Source: Cytophagales bacterium
GTDB taxonomy: Bacteria; Bacteroidota; Bacteroidia; Cytophagales; Microscillaceae
DNA length: 64,000 bases
Assembly (NCBI GenBank): GCA_013298075.1
Contig: JAAFJG010000011.1
Coordinates: 39,509 to 103,508 of the forward strand
Reading direction: 5' to 3'
In this document: piece by piece, positions 25,328 through 35,300 of the stretch
Numbering within the stretch: position 1 is the first letter of the stretch
How the letters are laid out: each line of letters begins with the position of its first letter
Notes under the pieces: model-generated
Told to the model about the DNA's origin: nothing
The model's input: only the letters and a program-made list of their open reading frames with translations
Database searches by the model: none
Program-made: the position numbers and the translations under genes

Positions 25328-26869
25328 ATGAAAGACCAAGAAACTGACCACGTTTTAGAACTTCGTATTTTACAACTTTCTGATTATTCTGAAATCAAAA
25401 GAATTATGGAAAATGTATATTTAGACGGCATCGGCGGAGCGTGGACAAAAGAACAATTTAAAAAATTATTGTCTATTTTTCCTGATGGACAAATTTGTGT
25501 AGAAGATAAAGGGAAAATTGCAGGTTTTGTATTGTCTATTATTTTGGATTATGCCAAACTTGGCGATGAACATACGTATTTGCAAGCCACTGGCAATGAT
25601 AGTTTTAGTACGCATACTGTGAATGGAGATGTGTTGTATGGCGTAGATATTTGTGTAGACCCCAATTATCGAGGTATGCGTATAGGTAGACGTTTGTATG
25701 ATGCACGCAAAGAAATTTGTGAACAATTAAATTTACGTTCTATTATTGCAGGCGGAAGAATGCCCAATTATCACAAACATTCAAGACAATTAAAACCCAA
25801 AGAATATATCGAAAAAGTACGTTTGCGTGAGATTTATGACCCCGTTTTGAGTTTTCAGTTGGGGAATGATTTTAGAGTAATCAAAATTTTGACTGATTAT
25901 TTGCAAGGCGATAAAGAATCACAAACGTATGCGACTTTATTGGAATGGAATAATATTTATTATACTGCCAAAAAAAGAAAAATAGGCGATAAAAAAAGTT
26001 ATGCTCGAATTGGTTTGATACAATGGCAAATGCGTCCTTCTCCTTCTATTGAGGCTTTTTTTGAACACGTAGAATTTTATATCAATTCGGTGGCAAATTA
26101 TAATGCTGATTTTATTCTATTTCCTGAATTATTTAATGTGCCTCTGATGGTTAAATTTAATCAAGATGGAGCGCCCGTAGCCATTCGAAAATTGGCACAA
26201 TATACAGAAGCAATTTTGGATAAATTTATGGAATTTGCTGTGAGTTATAATATTAATATTATCGCAGGAAGTGTTCCTTTGTATGAAGATGGACAACTAT
26301 ATAATGTGTCTTATTTATGTCGAAGAAATGGCACATACGAAACGCAATATAAAATTCATATCACGCCAAGCGAAGTTGATGATTGGGGAATTGTGGGCGG
26401 TGATAAAATACAAGTTTTTGAAACCGATGTATGTAAAATTGGAATTTTGGTTTGTTATGATGTTGAGTTTCCAGAGTTGGGGCGTTTGTTGGCAGATGAT
26501 GGAATGCAAATTTTATTTGTTCCTTTTTCTACTGATTCGAATAATGGTTATCAAAGAATTCGTAAATGTGCCGAAGCAAGAGCCATCGAAAATGAATGTT
26601 ATGTAGCGATTGCGGGCAGCGTGGGCAACCTTCCAAAAGTGGTCAATATGGATATTCAATACGCACAATCAGCTGTTTTTTCTCCTTCTGATTTTGCTTT
26701 TCCGACCAATGCAGTAGTCGCAGAAGCAACGCCTAATACAGAAATGATTTTGATTGCTGATGTAGATTTAGATTTATTAATAGAATTGCATACGCAAGGA
26801 AGCGTAAGAAATTTGATTGATAGACGCAAAGATGTATATGAAATTGTGAGAAGAAGAAAGAAAAAATAA
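25328..26869 (+). CDS. GNAT acetyltransferase fused to a carbon-nitrogen hydrolase
   Basis: A 513-residue two-domain enzyme. Residues 1-170 are a GNAT domain; VDICVDPNYRGMRIGRRLYD is the acetyl-CoA pyrophosphate loop. Residues about 220-505 are a nitrilase-superfamily amidase with the Glu in FILFPELFN, Lys in YKIHITPSE and Cys in ILVCYDVEFPE. The fusion is widespread in Bacteroidota and some Proteobacteria but its substrate is not established; possibilities are acylated amines or amides first formed and then hydrolysed. There is no signal peptide, so it is cytoplasmic. Confidence 0.92.
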   Translation: MKDQETDHVLELRILQLSDYSEIKRIMENVYLDGIGGAWTKEQFKKLLSIFPDGQICVEDKGKIAGFVLSIILDYAKLGDEHTYLQATGNDSFSTHTVNGDVLYGVDICVDPNYRGMRIGRRLYDARKEICEQLNLRSIIAGGRMPNYHKHSRQLKPKEYIEKVRLREIYDPVLSFQLGNDFRVIKILTDYLQGDKESQTYATLLEWNNIYYTAKKRKIGDKKSYARIGLIQWQMRPSPSIEAFFEHVEFYINSVANYNADFILFPELFNVPLMVKFNQDGAPVAIRKLAQYTEAILDKFMEFAVSYNINIIAGSVPLYEDGQLYNVSYLCRRNGTYETQYKIHITPSEVDDWGIVGGDKIQVFETDVCKIGILVCYDVEFPELGRLLADDGMQILFVPFSTDSNNGYQRIRKCAEARAIENECYVAIAGSVGNLPKVVNMDIQYAQSAVFSPSDFAFPTNAVVAEATPNTEMILIADVDLDLLIELHTQGSVRNLIDRRKDVYEIVRRRKKK

Positions 26870-26884
26870 TTGTTTTTTAAATGT

Positions 26885-26926
26885 ATATTCCTACATCAAA
26901 TATTAAATTTATGAGGTAGGAAATAT
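26885..26926 (+). terminator. Probable terminator after the GNAT-nitrilase gene
   Basis: TATTCCTAC and GTAGGAAATA form a stem with a 20-base loop, followed by ATCTATTTTTAGTTTT. The loop is long, so confidence is limited. Confidence 0.45.
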
Positions 26927-26970
26927 ATCTATTTTTAGTTTTACCACGTTATTATCATCAATAAAATATT

Positions 26971-27240
26971 ATGATTATTCAACCCGATACCAATATGTTG
27001 CTTGATTTACAAGAAATCACAACACAATATCCAAATATGTGGATATTAGCGGGAATACCTACAAATGAAGTAGGTAAAGCCAAACAAATTCATAAAAATT
27101 TTGTTTTATTTGCGGGAGCAGAGGAGCAAGAATTTAATGATTTTTCAAAACAAAATTTTGAAAAATATTATAAAAATGAAACACAAAAATTGATAAAAAA
27201 TACTAAAAAATCCGTAAAATCAGCGTTATCCGCGTGCTAA
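26971..27240 (+). CDS. Small uncharacterised protein with a repeat-derived C-terminus
   Basis: An 89-residue frame (MIIQPDTNMLLDLQEITTQY, then PNMWILAGIPTNEVG). The YPxxWIL pattern followed by a strand ending VLFAGA resembles short Bacteroidota/cyanobacterial proteins often found beside retropepsin-like genes, but no such gene follows. From about residue 77 (KSVKSALSAC) the coding sequence is the dispersed repeat R2, so the original C-terminus has probably been replaced. It may be a truncated gene. No homolog can be named with certainty. Confidence 0.5.
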   Translation: MIIQPDTNMLLDLQEITTQYPNMWILAGIPTNEVGKAKQIHKNFVLFAGAEEQEFNDFSKQNFEKYYKNETQKLIKNTKKSVKSALSAC

Positions 27241-27245
27241 AATAA
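27203..27245 (+). repeat. Dispersed repeat R2, degraded copy
   Basis: AATCAGCGTTATCCGCGTGC with flanking AAAAAATCCGTAA, related to the copies at 4174-4231 and 47335-47395. It forms the end of the small gene before it. Confidence 0.45.
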
Positions 27246-27679
27246 TAACCATTGATTGTGAAATATAGAAAAATATAAATCCCAAAAATAGAACAATTTC
27301 GGCTAAATCCAACTAACAAACTTTATATTATTTTCTCAATAAATCTGGAGGAAATTCAAAAAACATACTTCAAAAAAAACATACTTTCATTTTCCTACAT
27401 TATTTTTTAGCCGCTTGTTTTCTGGTAAATATTGTTGGCAAACACTGAAATTAACGAATGTATTTATACGCAAAAATATTCAATCTAAAAAATTTTGACA
27501 AGTCGTTTCTGTGATGTTATGATTTTTCATTTTCAAAGTTACGAAAACTTGTCATTTTTTATTTTTTAATACTTTCTTGTTCGAAGTCCAAAACAAATAA
27601 AAACTCCTAAAAAATAAAAATAGCAAAACACAATCAAATATTATACAAAAATGAAAATACCATAAAGTATCATTTTTTT
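27241..27679. other. Non-coding stretch before asnB
   Basis: It holds mobile-like element copy D (27259-27400), then about 280 bases in which only an inverted GACAAGT/ACTTGTC pair about 50 bases apart and an isolated minus-strand TAACTTTG are visible. No gene is supported. Confidence 0.5.
27259..27400 (-). repeat. MITE/REP-like element, copy D (decayed)
   Basis: Recognisable from GAAATATAGAAAAATATAAA, TTTCGGCTAAATCCAAC and AATCTGGAGG, but one arm of the central palindrome has changed (CTCAAT instead of CCAGAT) and both ends are eroded. It appears to be the oldest of the seven copies. Confidence 0.65.
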
Positions 27680-27710
27680 TTGTTTTTATAAGAAATAAAA
27701 ACTACTTTTG
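27680..27710 (+). promoter_or_regulatory. Promoter of asnB
   Basis: TTG at 27680-27682, a 20-base spacer and TACTTTTG at 27703-27710, fitting the Bacteroidota consensus. The asnB ATG is 36 bases downstream. Confidence 0.7.
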
Positions 27711-27745
27711 CAAGTTCATTCAAAAATACATCAAAATAAAAATTT

Positions 27746-29590
27746 ATGTGCGGTATAGCAGGTTATTTATCATTTTCAGAAAAATTTCAAGAAAGTCATT
27801 TGAAATTAATGACCAACACCATCAAACATAGAGGACCTGACGCAGATGGTTTTTTTTGTGATGGAACGGTAGGTTTGGGGCATAGACGTTTGAGTATTTT
27901 AGATTTATCGAGCAAAGCAAATCAACCTATGATTTCGAATAATGAAAGATGGGTAATTGTTTTTAATGGCGAAATTTATAATTATCGTGAATTATTAAGG
28001 CAAATCGAAGTACCACTCAAAACCACAGGCGATACAGAAGTGATTTTGGAATTATTTGCGAAGCAATATGTAAAATCTGTATATCATTTTAACGGTATGT
28101 TTGCTTTTGCGATGTATGATAGATTAGAACAAGATTTATTTATTTTTAGAGATAGAATTGGCATCAAACCCGTTTATTATTATTGGGATGGAGAAGATTT
28201 TGCCTTTTCTTCCGAACTCAAAAGTCTGACAAAATTACCCATCGAATTAGAATATAATAAACAAGCTTTAGCCGATTTTTTGCATTTAGGTTATATTCCT
28301 ACACCTCACACGCCCTATAAAAACGTATTCAAAATGGAGGCAGGAAGTTGGCTAAAAGTCAATAAAACAGGTTTAATATCAGAAAAATATTGGCAATTAA
28401 CCGAAAAATTACACTCAAAAGAAAAACAACAAAAATTAAGTTTATATACCAAAGAAAAAGAAGCAAAAGAATATCTCAAAAGTTTATTAGAAAGCTCATT
28501 AAATTATAGATTGATTAGTGATGTGCCTGTCGGAATTTTATTGAGTGGTGGAATTGATTCGAGTACGGTTGCTGCTTTTGCAGCCAAACAAAGCAACTCA
28601 AGAGTAGATAGTTTTACGATTGGTTTCAAAGATTCAAAATCAAATGAAAGTGAATTTGCCAAATCTGTCGCACAACATTTAGGTACAAATCATCACGAAT
28701 TGATGGTTTCTATTGATGATGTCAAAGAAATTATCCCAAAAATGCTCGATATGTATGACGAGCCTTTTGGAGATACATCTGCTGTGCCTACTTCTATTGT
28801 ATCACAATTAGCACGCAAACACGTAAAAGTGGCTTTGGGTGGAGATGGTGGTGATGAATTATTTTTTGGATATGGTTCGTATAGTTGGGCAGAACGATTG
28901 AATAATGGTTTTTGGGGAATATTTAGAAAACCAACGGCACAATTATTGAAAATTTCAAAAAAACCTTCTTTTCAAAAAGCAAAAAACTTATTCAATTATC
29001 CTAAAAAAGAAGAATTGGCAAGTCATATTTTTTCGCAAGAACAATTTTATTTTTCAAAAAAAGAAATTGGACAACTGATGATAGAATCGCCTTTGACAAC
29101 TTTATTGCGTTATCCAAAAGTGCCTCGAAATCTATCTCCTGCAGAAAAACAAGCCTTATTTGATTTATATTATTATCTCCCCGATGATTTATTGACCAAA
29201 GTAGATAGAGCAAGTATGTGGCACGCTTTGGAGGTGCGTGTGCCTTTGCTTGACCATCGAATTATTGAATTTGCCATCAATTTGAATCCCGATTTAAAAG
29301 TACAAGGAAAAACCACAAAATATTTATTAAAACAAATATTGTATGATTTTGTCCCCGAAAAATTGTTTCAAAGACCCAAACAAGGTTTTTCGATTCCGAT
29401 GTCACAATGGTTACAAACTGATTTAAAATATTTGATTGATACGCATTTGAGTAAAGAAAATATAGAAAAAATAGGTATTGTAAGAGTAGAAATGGTTGAA
29501 AATATGAAAAATAAATTTTTCAAAGGACAAACTTTTTTCTATAATCGTTTGTGGGCTTTGATTGTATTGCATCAATTTTTAGCAAAATAA
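27746..29590 (+). CDS. asnB: Glutamine-hydrolysing asparagine synthase
   Basis: A 614-residue amidotransferase. Cys2 of MCGIAGYLSF is the glutaminase nucleophile; HRGPDADG, GLGHRRLSILDLS and VFNGEIYNYRELL belong to the class II glutaminase domain. LLSGGIDSSTVAAFA is the PP-loop of the synthetase domain and VALGGDGGDELFFGY a conserved motif. The length and the ending FYNRLWALIVLHQF fit the bacterial asnB type often found in polysaccharide loci, so it may amidate a glycan or free aspartate; no glycan genes are adjacent. It is followed by the TauE/SafE gene after 12 bases. Confidence 0.93.
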   Translation: MCGIAGYLSFSEKFQESHLKLMTNTIKHRGPDADGFFCDGTVGLGHRRLSILDLSSKANQPMISNNERWVIVFNGEIYNYRELLRQIEVPLKTTGDTEVILELFAKQYVKSVYHFNGMFAFAMYDRLEQDLFIFRDRIGIKPVYYYWDGEDFAFSSELKSLTKLPIELEYNKQALADFLHLGYIPTPHTPYKNVFKMEAGSWLKVNKTGLISEKYWQLTEKLHSKEKQQKLSLYTKEKEAKEYLKSLLESSLNYRLISDVPVGILLSGGIDSSTVAAFAAKQSNSRVDSFTIGFKDSKSNESEFAKSVAQHLGTNHHELMVSIDDVKEIIPKMLDMYDEPFGDTSAVPTSIVSQLARKHVKVALGGDGGDELFFGYGSYSWAERLNNGFWGIFRKPTAQLLKISKKPSFQKAKNLFNYPKKEELASHIFSQEQFYFSKKEIGQLMIESPLTTLLRYPKVPRNLSPAEKQALFDLYYYLPDDLLTKVDRASMWHALEVRVPLLDHRIIEFAINLNPDLKVQGKTTKYLLKQILYDFVPEKLFQRPKQGFSIPMSQWLQTDLKYLIDTHLSKENIEKIGIVRVEMVENMKNKFFKGQTFFYNRLWALIVLHQFLAK

Positions 29591-29602
29591 TAATTCTTTC
29601 TT

Positions 29603-30355
29603 TTGATGATTTATCTACTTATTTTTTTTATCAGCATTATTATTGGTTTTATCAATACTTTGGCGGGAAGCGGAAGTTTGGTAATGTTGCCTATTTTGAT
29701 GAAGATGGGACTTTCTGCCAATATTGCCAACGGCACAAATCGTGTGGCAATTTTTTTTCAAAGTTTAACAGGAATGTTAATTTTTTTGCAAGAGAAAAAA
29801 TTAGATTGGAGAAAAAATTTATTACCCCTTATTTTTCCTGCTATTTTGGGTGGATTGATTGGAGCATATTTTTCTACACAAATGAAAGCCGATGATTTAA
29901 AATTTTTTATCATTATTTTGATGTTTGTGATGTTAGGAATAGTTATTCTCAAACCTGAAAAATGGCTCAAAACCAAAGAAAATGAAGTATTGCGTTTGCA
30001 TCATTTTTCGACTTGGTTATTGATGTTTGCTGCAGGATTTTATGGCGGATTTATTCAGGCGAGCGTGGGCGTAGTATTGCTATCTATTTTGGTATTGCAA
30101 GTTCGGTACGATTTAACAGAAGCAAATAGTTTGAAAGTTTTGGTGATTGGTGCGTATGCGTTGCCTGTGTTATGTATATTTATTTGGCAAGGTCAAGTCG
30201 ATTGGTTTTGGGGGATTTTTACGGCATTTGGGCAATCGATTGGAGCGTATATTGGGGCAAAGTTTGCGTCTGTTTCCCCTAAAGCCAAAATTTATACTTA
30301 TTATTTATTGATTTTTGTAATTTTAATTTCTATTATGCAATTTTTGTGGACTTAA
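29603..30355 (+). CDS. TauE/SafE-family membrane permease
   Basis: A 250-residue protein with about eight membrane helices in two homologous halves. The N-terminal GFINTLAGSGSLVMLPILM and the second-half FYGGFIQASVGVVLLSIL are the repeated family motif. The family exports sulfite, sulfoacetate or other organic anions, or takes up sulfur compounds. It is probably translated from the asnB transcript. The substrate is not predictable. Confidence 0.88.
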   Translation: MMIYLLIFFISIIIGFINTLAGSGSLVMLPILMKMGLSANIANGTNRVAIFFQSLTGMLIFLQEKKLDWRKNLLPLIFPAILGGLIGAYFSTQMKADDLKFFIIILMFVMLGIVILKPEKWLKTKENEVLRLHHFSTWLLMFAAGFYGGFIQASVGVVLLSILVLQVRYDLTEANSLKVLVIGAYALPVLCIFIWQGQVDWFWGIFTAFGQSIGAYIGAKFASVSPKAKIYTYYLLIFVILISIMQFLWT

Positions 30356-30672
30356 TTTGTCTTTTTATTCTCTAATCAAAAATACGTTTTAAAGGATTTA
30401 GGTTTTTAGTAAATTTGTGCGAAAAATGAAATTTTTTTTGAAATGTATCTTTTGAATTGCCTCCAGATTTATCTGGAGGATAATAAAAAAATTCAATCCT
30501 TGGCTTTAGCCAAAATCTCCGCACTTTTCAAATTGATATTTTTTAAATAAATGCCATTTCTATCCATACAGAAGAAAATTAGATCCGCAATAATTTCCTA
30601 TGAACCAAAAAAATTAGATCCATAATAATTTCCTAAGAATCATTTATTTTGAGTATTTTATGCTATAAAATG
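30356..30672. other. Non-coding stretch between convergent genes
   Basis: 317 bases, mostly mobile-like element copy E and a partial repeat of its right end (30607-30650). No other feature is seen. Confidence 0.6.
30401..30606 (+). repeat. MITE/REP-like element, copy E (full length)
   Basis: Begins GGTTTTTAGTAAATTTGTGC and ends AATTTCCTATGAACC. The perfect palindrome CCTCCAGATTTATCTGGAGG is at 30460-30479 and the second palindrome TTGGCTTTAGCCAA follows at 30500-30513. Immediately after it a second, shorter right-end segment (ATAATTTCCTAAGAATC) is present. Confidence 0.8.
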
Positions 30673-31908
30673 TTAAATTATATGTAAAACTCCGTTTTTC
30701 CAAATTATTTCAGGTTTCAATTTGCCTTGTGCGTATAAAATTTCTCTAAAATCATTCGTAGGAAAAGCCAATAAATCTGCTTTAAAACCCATTTGTATTT
30801 TTCCTATATCATTGATATTCAATGCTTTTGCTCCTCTAAATGTAATTCCAGCCCATAATTCTGCCATAGTTAGTTTTTGATAAGTACCTAAAATAGACGT
30901 TTGAGCCAATAAATCTCCCATAGGCGCAGAACCCGGATTCCAATCTGTTGCTATAGCTACACACGCTCCATTATCTAATAATTTCCTTGCAGGCGGCATC
31001 ATAATTCCTAAACCTAAACAAGCACCCGGCAACAAAGTAGCCACTGTATCAGAATTAGCCAATATTTTAATCTCTTTTTCTGTGCTTGCTTCTAAATGGT
31101 CTGCACTCAATGCCTTGACTTCTACGGCTAAAATAGAAGCTTCAGGGTGAAATTGGTCAGCGTGAATGGTGATTTCAAAACCTAATTTTTGGGCATATTG
31201 AATATATTTTTTTGCCTCTTTGATATTGAATGCAGTATCTTCTACAAAAATATCAATGCGTTTGCTTAGATTTTCTTTTTGGACAATAGGCAATAATTCA
31301 TTGGATAACATTTCCAAATATTCGTTGGATTTTCCTAAAAATTCTTTTGGAATTGTATGTGCAGCCAAACAAGTGCTTATTAAATCTATGGATAATTCTT
31401 GATTTGCTTTTTGAATAGCATACAACATTTTTAACTCATCTTTTACGTTCAAACCATATCCACTTTTAACTTCACAAGTTGTAATGCCTTCGTTAAAATG
31501 CCTTTTTGCTCTATTTATCAAAGAATTTTTGAGTTCTAATTCGGTTGCTTCTCTTGTTTTTTCGACTGAATATAAAATTCCTCCGCCTTCTTTGGCAATG
31601 TCTAAATAAGGTTTTCCTTCTAATCTTTTGGCAAAATCTCCTGCACGCGAGCCTGCATAACATAAGTGCGTATGTGAATCGATTAAACCTGCAGTTAAAA
31701 CAAAATCTTGTTCTAATATCACAAATTCTGCGCTTAATTTTTTTGCTTTGGGTAATAATTTTTCGTATGTATCAACCTCAATAATAATGTTGTTATGAAT
31801 TAAAATTGCTCCATTAGTGATAATTTCTAATTGATTATCTTTTAAAGCACCTTTGAGGGCTAAACCTCGCATTGTCAAAATTTGTGAAAAGGGAAATATA
31901 AATTGCAT
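30673..31908 (-). CDS. hutI: Imidazolonepropionase
   Basis: A 411-residue amidohydrolase of histidine degradation, hydrolysing imidazolone-5-propionate to N-formimino-glutamate. LIDSHTHLCYAGSRAGDFAK has the metal-binding HxH, ITIHADQFHPEA the next His residues, and ATDWNPGSAPMGDL the catalytic Asp. The ATG at 31908 is chosen; a frame start at 31944 overlaps the -7 element at 31942-31949. No other hut gene is nearby, so it is an isolated member of the pathway. Confidence 0.94.
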   Translation of the reverse strand: MQFIFPFSQILTMRGLALKGALKDNQLEIITNGAILIHNNIIIEVDTYEKLLPKAKKLSAEFVILEQDFVLTAGLIDSHTHLCYAGSRAGDFAKRLEGKPYLDIAKEGGGILYSVEKTREATELELKNSLINRAKRHFNEGITTCEVKSGYGLNVKDELKMLYAIQKANQELSIDLISTCLAAHTIPKEFLGKSNEYLEMLSNELLPIVQKENLSKRIDIFVEDTAFNIKEAKKYIQYAQKLGFEITIHADQFHPEASILAVEVKALSADHLEASTEKEIKILANSDTVATLLPGACLGLGIMMPPARKLLDNGACVAIATDWNPGSAPMGDLLAQTSILGTYQKLTMAELWAGITFRGAKALNINDIGKIQMGFKADLLAFPTNDFREILYAQGKLKPEIIWKNGVLHII

Positions 31909-31941
31909 AGCTATATAATTTTTTTGTTTAAAATGAATGAA

Positions 31942-31949
31942 CAAAGATA
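31942..31949 (-). promoter_or_regulatory. -7 element (TATCTTTG) of hutI
   Basis: Minus-strand TATCTTTG, 34 bases before the ATG at 31908. It sets the hutI start. Confidence 0.6.
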
Positions 31950-31993
31950 TTAAATTTTAAAAAGAAATTACTAATTTTAGTTTATTTTTCATA

Positions 31994-32033
31994 AAAAAAA
32001 GTTGTTGATACGTTAATATCAACAACTTTTTTT
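31994..32033 (-). terminator. Strong hairpin between the BNR lipoprotein gene and hutI
   Basis: AAAAAAAGTTGTTGATA (31994-32010) pairs perfectly with TATCAACAACTTTTTTT (32017-32033) around CGTTAA. It has U-tracts on both strands. On the minus strand it ends transcripts of the upstream BNR lipoprotein gene. Confidence 0.85.
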
Positions 32034-32054
32034 AAGATTTATAACTGAATTATT

Positions 32055-32266
32055 GGTTTATGGGAAATTATTGCGGAGCTAATTTTGTTGTACTGCGGAT
32101 AACCCATTTATTTTGAAAATATAGAAAAATACCAATTTGAAAAATGTAGAGATTTTGGCTAAAGCCAACATTTGAATTTTATATTATCCTCCAGATAAAT
32201 CTGGAGGCAATTCAAAAAATATATTTCAAGAAAAAAATTATTTTTCGCACAAATTTCCTAAGAACC
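32055..32266 (-). repeat. MITE/REP-like element, copy F (full length)
   Basis: A 212-bp copy with both ends: GGTTTATGGGAAATTATTGC on the left, GCACAAATTTCCTAAGAACC on the right. The perfect palindrome CCTCCAGATAAATCTGGAGG is at 32188-32207 and TTGGCTAAAGCCAA at 32156-32169. It is the best-preserved copy in the opposite orientation to E. Confidence 0.85.
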
Positions 32267-32273
32267 AATATAT

Positions 32274-32378
32274 TTTATTCTTTTACATTTTATTCTTTTA
32301 CATTTTATTCTTTTACATTTTATTCTTTTACATTTTATTCTTTTACATTTTATTCTTTTACATTTTATTCTTTTACCA
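32274..32378 (-). repeat. Seven tandem 15-base repeats spanning a stop codon
   Basis: On the minus strand GTAAAAGAATAAAAT occurs seven times with a period of 15. The first unit is the last codons of the BNR lipoprotein gene (Val-Lys-Glu-stop); each following unit repeats Val-Lys-Glu-stop-Asn in the same frame. The remaining six lie directly downstream. Confidence 0.9.
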
Positions 32379-35300
32379 ATTTTTGTTGCCAACGTCCTAC
32401 ATTGGTACTAAAATCAATCACATAGACACCATTTTGTAAGTTTAAAATATTTAATTTCAAAAAGTTTTCGGCTTGATTCATTTTTCCTCCAAAATGATTG
32501 ATTTCTTTGCCACTTATATCCAAAATGCGTACTTTTCCAGTTGTATTTGGATTTATTTTGCGAGATAATTTTAAAGAAACTTGTCCATTTGTTGGATTTG
32601 GATAGATAATTATTTCATCACTTCCATTGCCTTCTACAAATTTAATTTCACTATACCCAAAAGCACCATTAAAATCTTTTTGTTTTAATCGATAATAATA
32701 CGCCTCTTGATTTTGATTGGTAAATGTATAAGTTTTGCCTACATTTGAATTGCCTAAACCATCTACAAAACCTATTTTTTCAAAGTTAATAGCATCAACA
32801 CTTCTTTCTATATCAAAACCTTGATTGTTGATTTCGGTAGTTGTTACCCAAGTCAATTTTACTTGTGTTTCGTTTTGGCGTTGAGCGGTAAAAGAAAGTA
32901 AAGTAATTGGGAGAGGATCACTTGTATTACCCGCAGTCCAAGGCGAAAACGCATTTATATTTGTTAATTCTACATAATGAGGCGTGCCTGCTGTCCAAGT
33001 TCCTCCTTGACTTTGCCAAATTGTGCCATTATATTTGAATAATTTTACATTTGAGTTACTTTGAATAGATGAGCGTTCTCCTACTGCATACTCAATACGC
33101 ATGGTTGCATTAGTAGGCGTACCTGTAATGTAATATATTTTTTTAACTGACCCACCCGGACTCATTCCTGCCCCTTTAAAATGATGTCTATCAATAGTAA
33201 TCGTTCCCGCATTAGCCAAATGTATTCCTGAGCCTGCGATTTGTGTCAATGTTCCATTGGTTGCTCTATTAGTAAATCTCAAATATCCACCTTTATTAGT
33301 TTCATTCAAACCAGAAGTATTGTCTGTAACATAGAAATTATTTGTTCTATTTTCCACGATTACTCCCGTTGTTCCTAAATCTACATTAAAATTATTTAAA
33401 TCTAATTTTCCACTTTGAATAGTCAATGTACCTGAAATAGAAGCATTTGTTTGCAGTTTTACGCCATTTGAATTATTGATAGTTAAATTATTAAAACTAG
33501 CAAATTTTGTTTGTACTAATTGAGCGGTTGTTCCTGTATATAAAAAATTACCATTCGAATTAAAATTACCTCTTACAGTCAAAATACTATTATCAGCCAT
33601 CGTAAAATTTGCATCTGGATCAACCGTGAAATTTTTACATATTGCATTATTTGCATCTAAAATTGGATAATTAGGCACTCCTGTTGGAATAACTACATCA
33701 TTATAACTTGTAGGAATTGTGTTAGATGACCAATTTGTTGATACATTCCAATCTGATGAAGTGGTTCCTGCCCAAGTAAAAGAAGGTGAAATAATTATTG
33801 TGTAATCTTCATATTGTCCATAAGTTCCCATATCACAAGAAGTTGGCATATTAGAAGACCTACTCGTTACACGCATACGCAAAGGGGTATTAAATGTAGG
33901 TAAATTAGGTGTTGTAAATGTTGTTGTTCGCAAACCAATATTACTTGCTACAAATGTTGCAATATTTTCACCAGCATCCGTAAAATCACCATTATTATTA
34001 TAATCTATATATACATTACTACCCATAGAAAGTGCATTTGTAACAGAAATCTTGATAGTATAGAGTGTATTAGGTAATAAAACTGTACTTTGTGTGCAGG
34101 TATAATCTTGTGCAGTTCCATCATCTAATAACGTTGTGTTATTGATAGTATTTAATGTTACGTTTGAAATGCCTACGCCATTACCTGCATTACTATTATT
34201 AAGAGGAATACAACCCGCAGTAGGTGCGCCTGATAATACATTCACCAAACTATTTTTTGTAGTTGTATTTCCACCATTTGCTACAGTCAATTTCACTGAA
34301 TACAAACCAGCAGTTGTATAAGTATGCGTAGGATTTTGTGTGGTATAATCTGTTGTTCCATTATTATCTATATCCCAAGCCCAAGAATTAGCTGTTTTTA
34401 AACTTCCATCTGTAAAATTAACAGTCAAACTTCCAGCACAACCTGCAGAAGGACCTGCCTCAAAATCAGCAAAAGGAGCAGTTACAAAAATATCAGAGGT
34501 ATAAATTCCTCGCCCATGTGTAGCTACTGTGATGGTTTTATCAATGGCTCTATATTGTAACATATCACACCGAACATTTGCCAAACCATTGTTAGAAGTT
34601 CCCCAAACGGGTGCTGCACTAAAATTATCAGTCGTATAAATTCCTGCTTCTGTGGCTAATACTACTTGATTTCGATTATCAGGATTATACAAACCCCAAC
34701 GAATAGGCATATCAGGCAGAGAACCTGTGTCTTTATTTGTCCAATTTGCACCACCGTCTGTAGTTTCAAAGACAGAATTTACGCCATAGTTCGAAATGGT
34801 TACTAATACTTGATCATCATTTGCACCAATATCAATAGAAGATACTGTACCTACTGCCAAAACAGCCGCTGTTATTTTTGTAGCAGTTTTAGTTATACCT
34901 ATGTTTGCATCAGTAATCGTATAAATATTGCCATCACTTGTACCCATAAATAATTGATTCACGGTATATGGTGATACTTTTAGGGCAGTTACTTTATTAG
35001 ATAGAGCAGTTGTAAAATCAATCGTTTCAGGAGTAGGAGTAACTAAATCAATTCCTGATACTCTATATAAATTAAAAGGAGCAGCTCCTGCACTTGTACA
35101 TTTATTGGTATATAAAATATTTGTGTTACTATCATAAGTAGCGGTATTAATAAAATCTCCTGTATTATTATCAGATAATATACTTGGAAAAGAAGACCCA
35201 CCATCAAGAGAACGATAATAATTATTGTTCACATAAGAAGTAATTTGAATATCAGGATTATTTTGGTCTATAAAACAAAAAGCACCATCTCCTCCTGTAA

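Noticed and set aside
27400..27680. Possible small minus-strand gene after TAACTTTG at 27534-27541
   Set aside because: Only a 16-codon frame follows before a stop; no conserved feature.
32274..32378. Possible CRISPR or short-repeat array
   Set aside because: The 15-base units are contiguous without spacers and continue the reading frame of the preceding gene.
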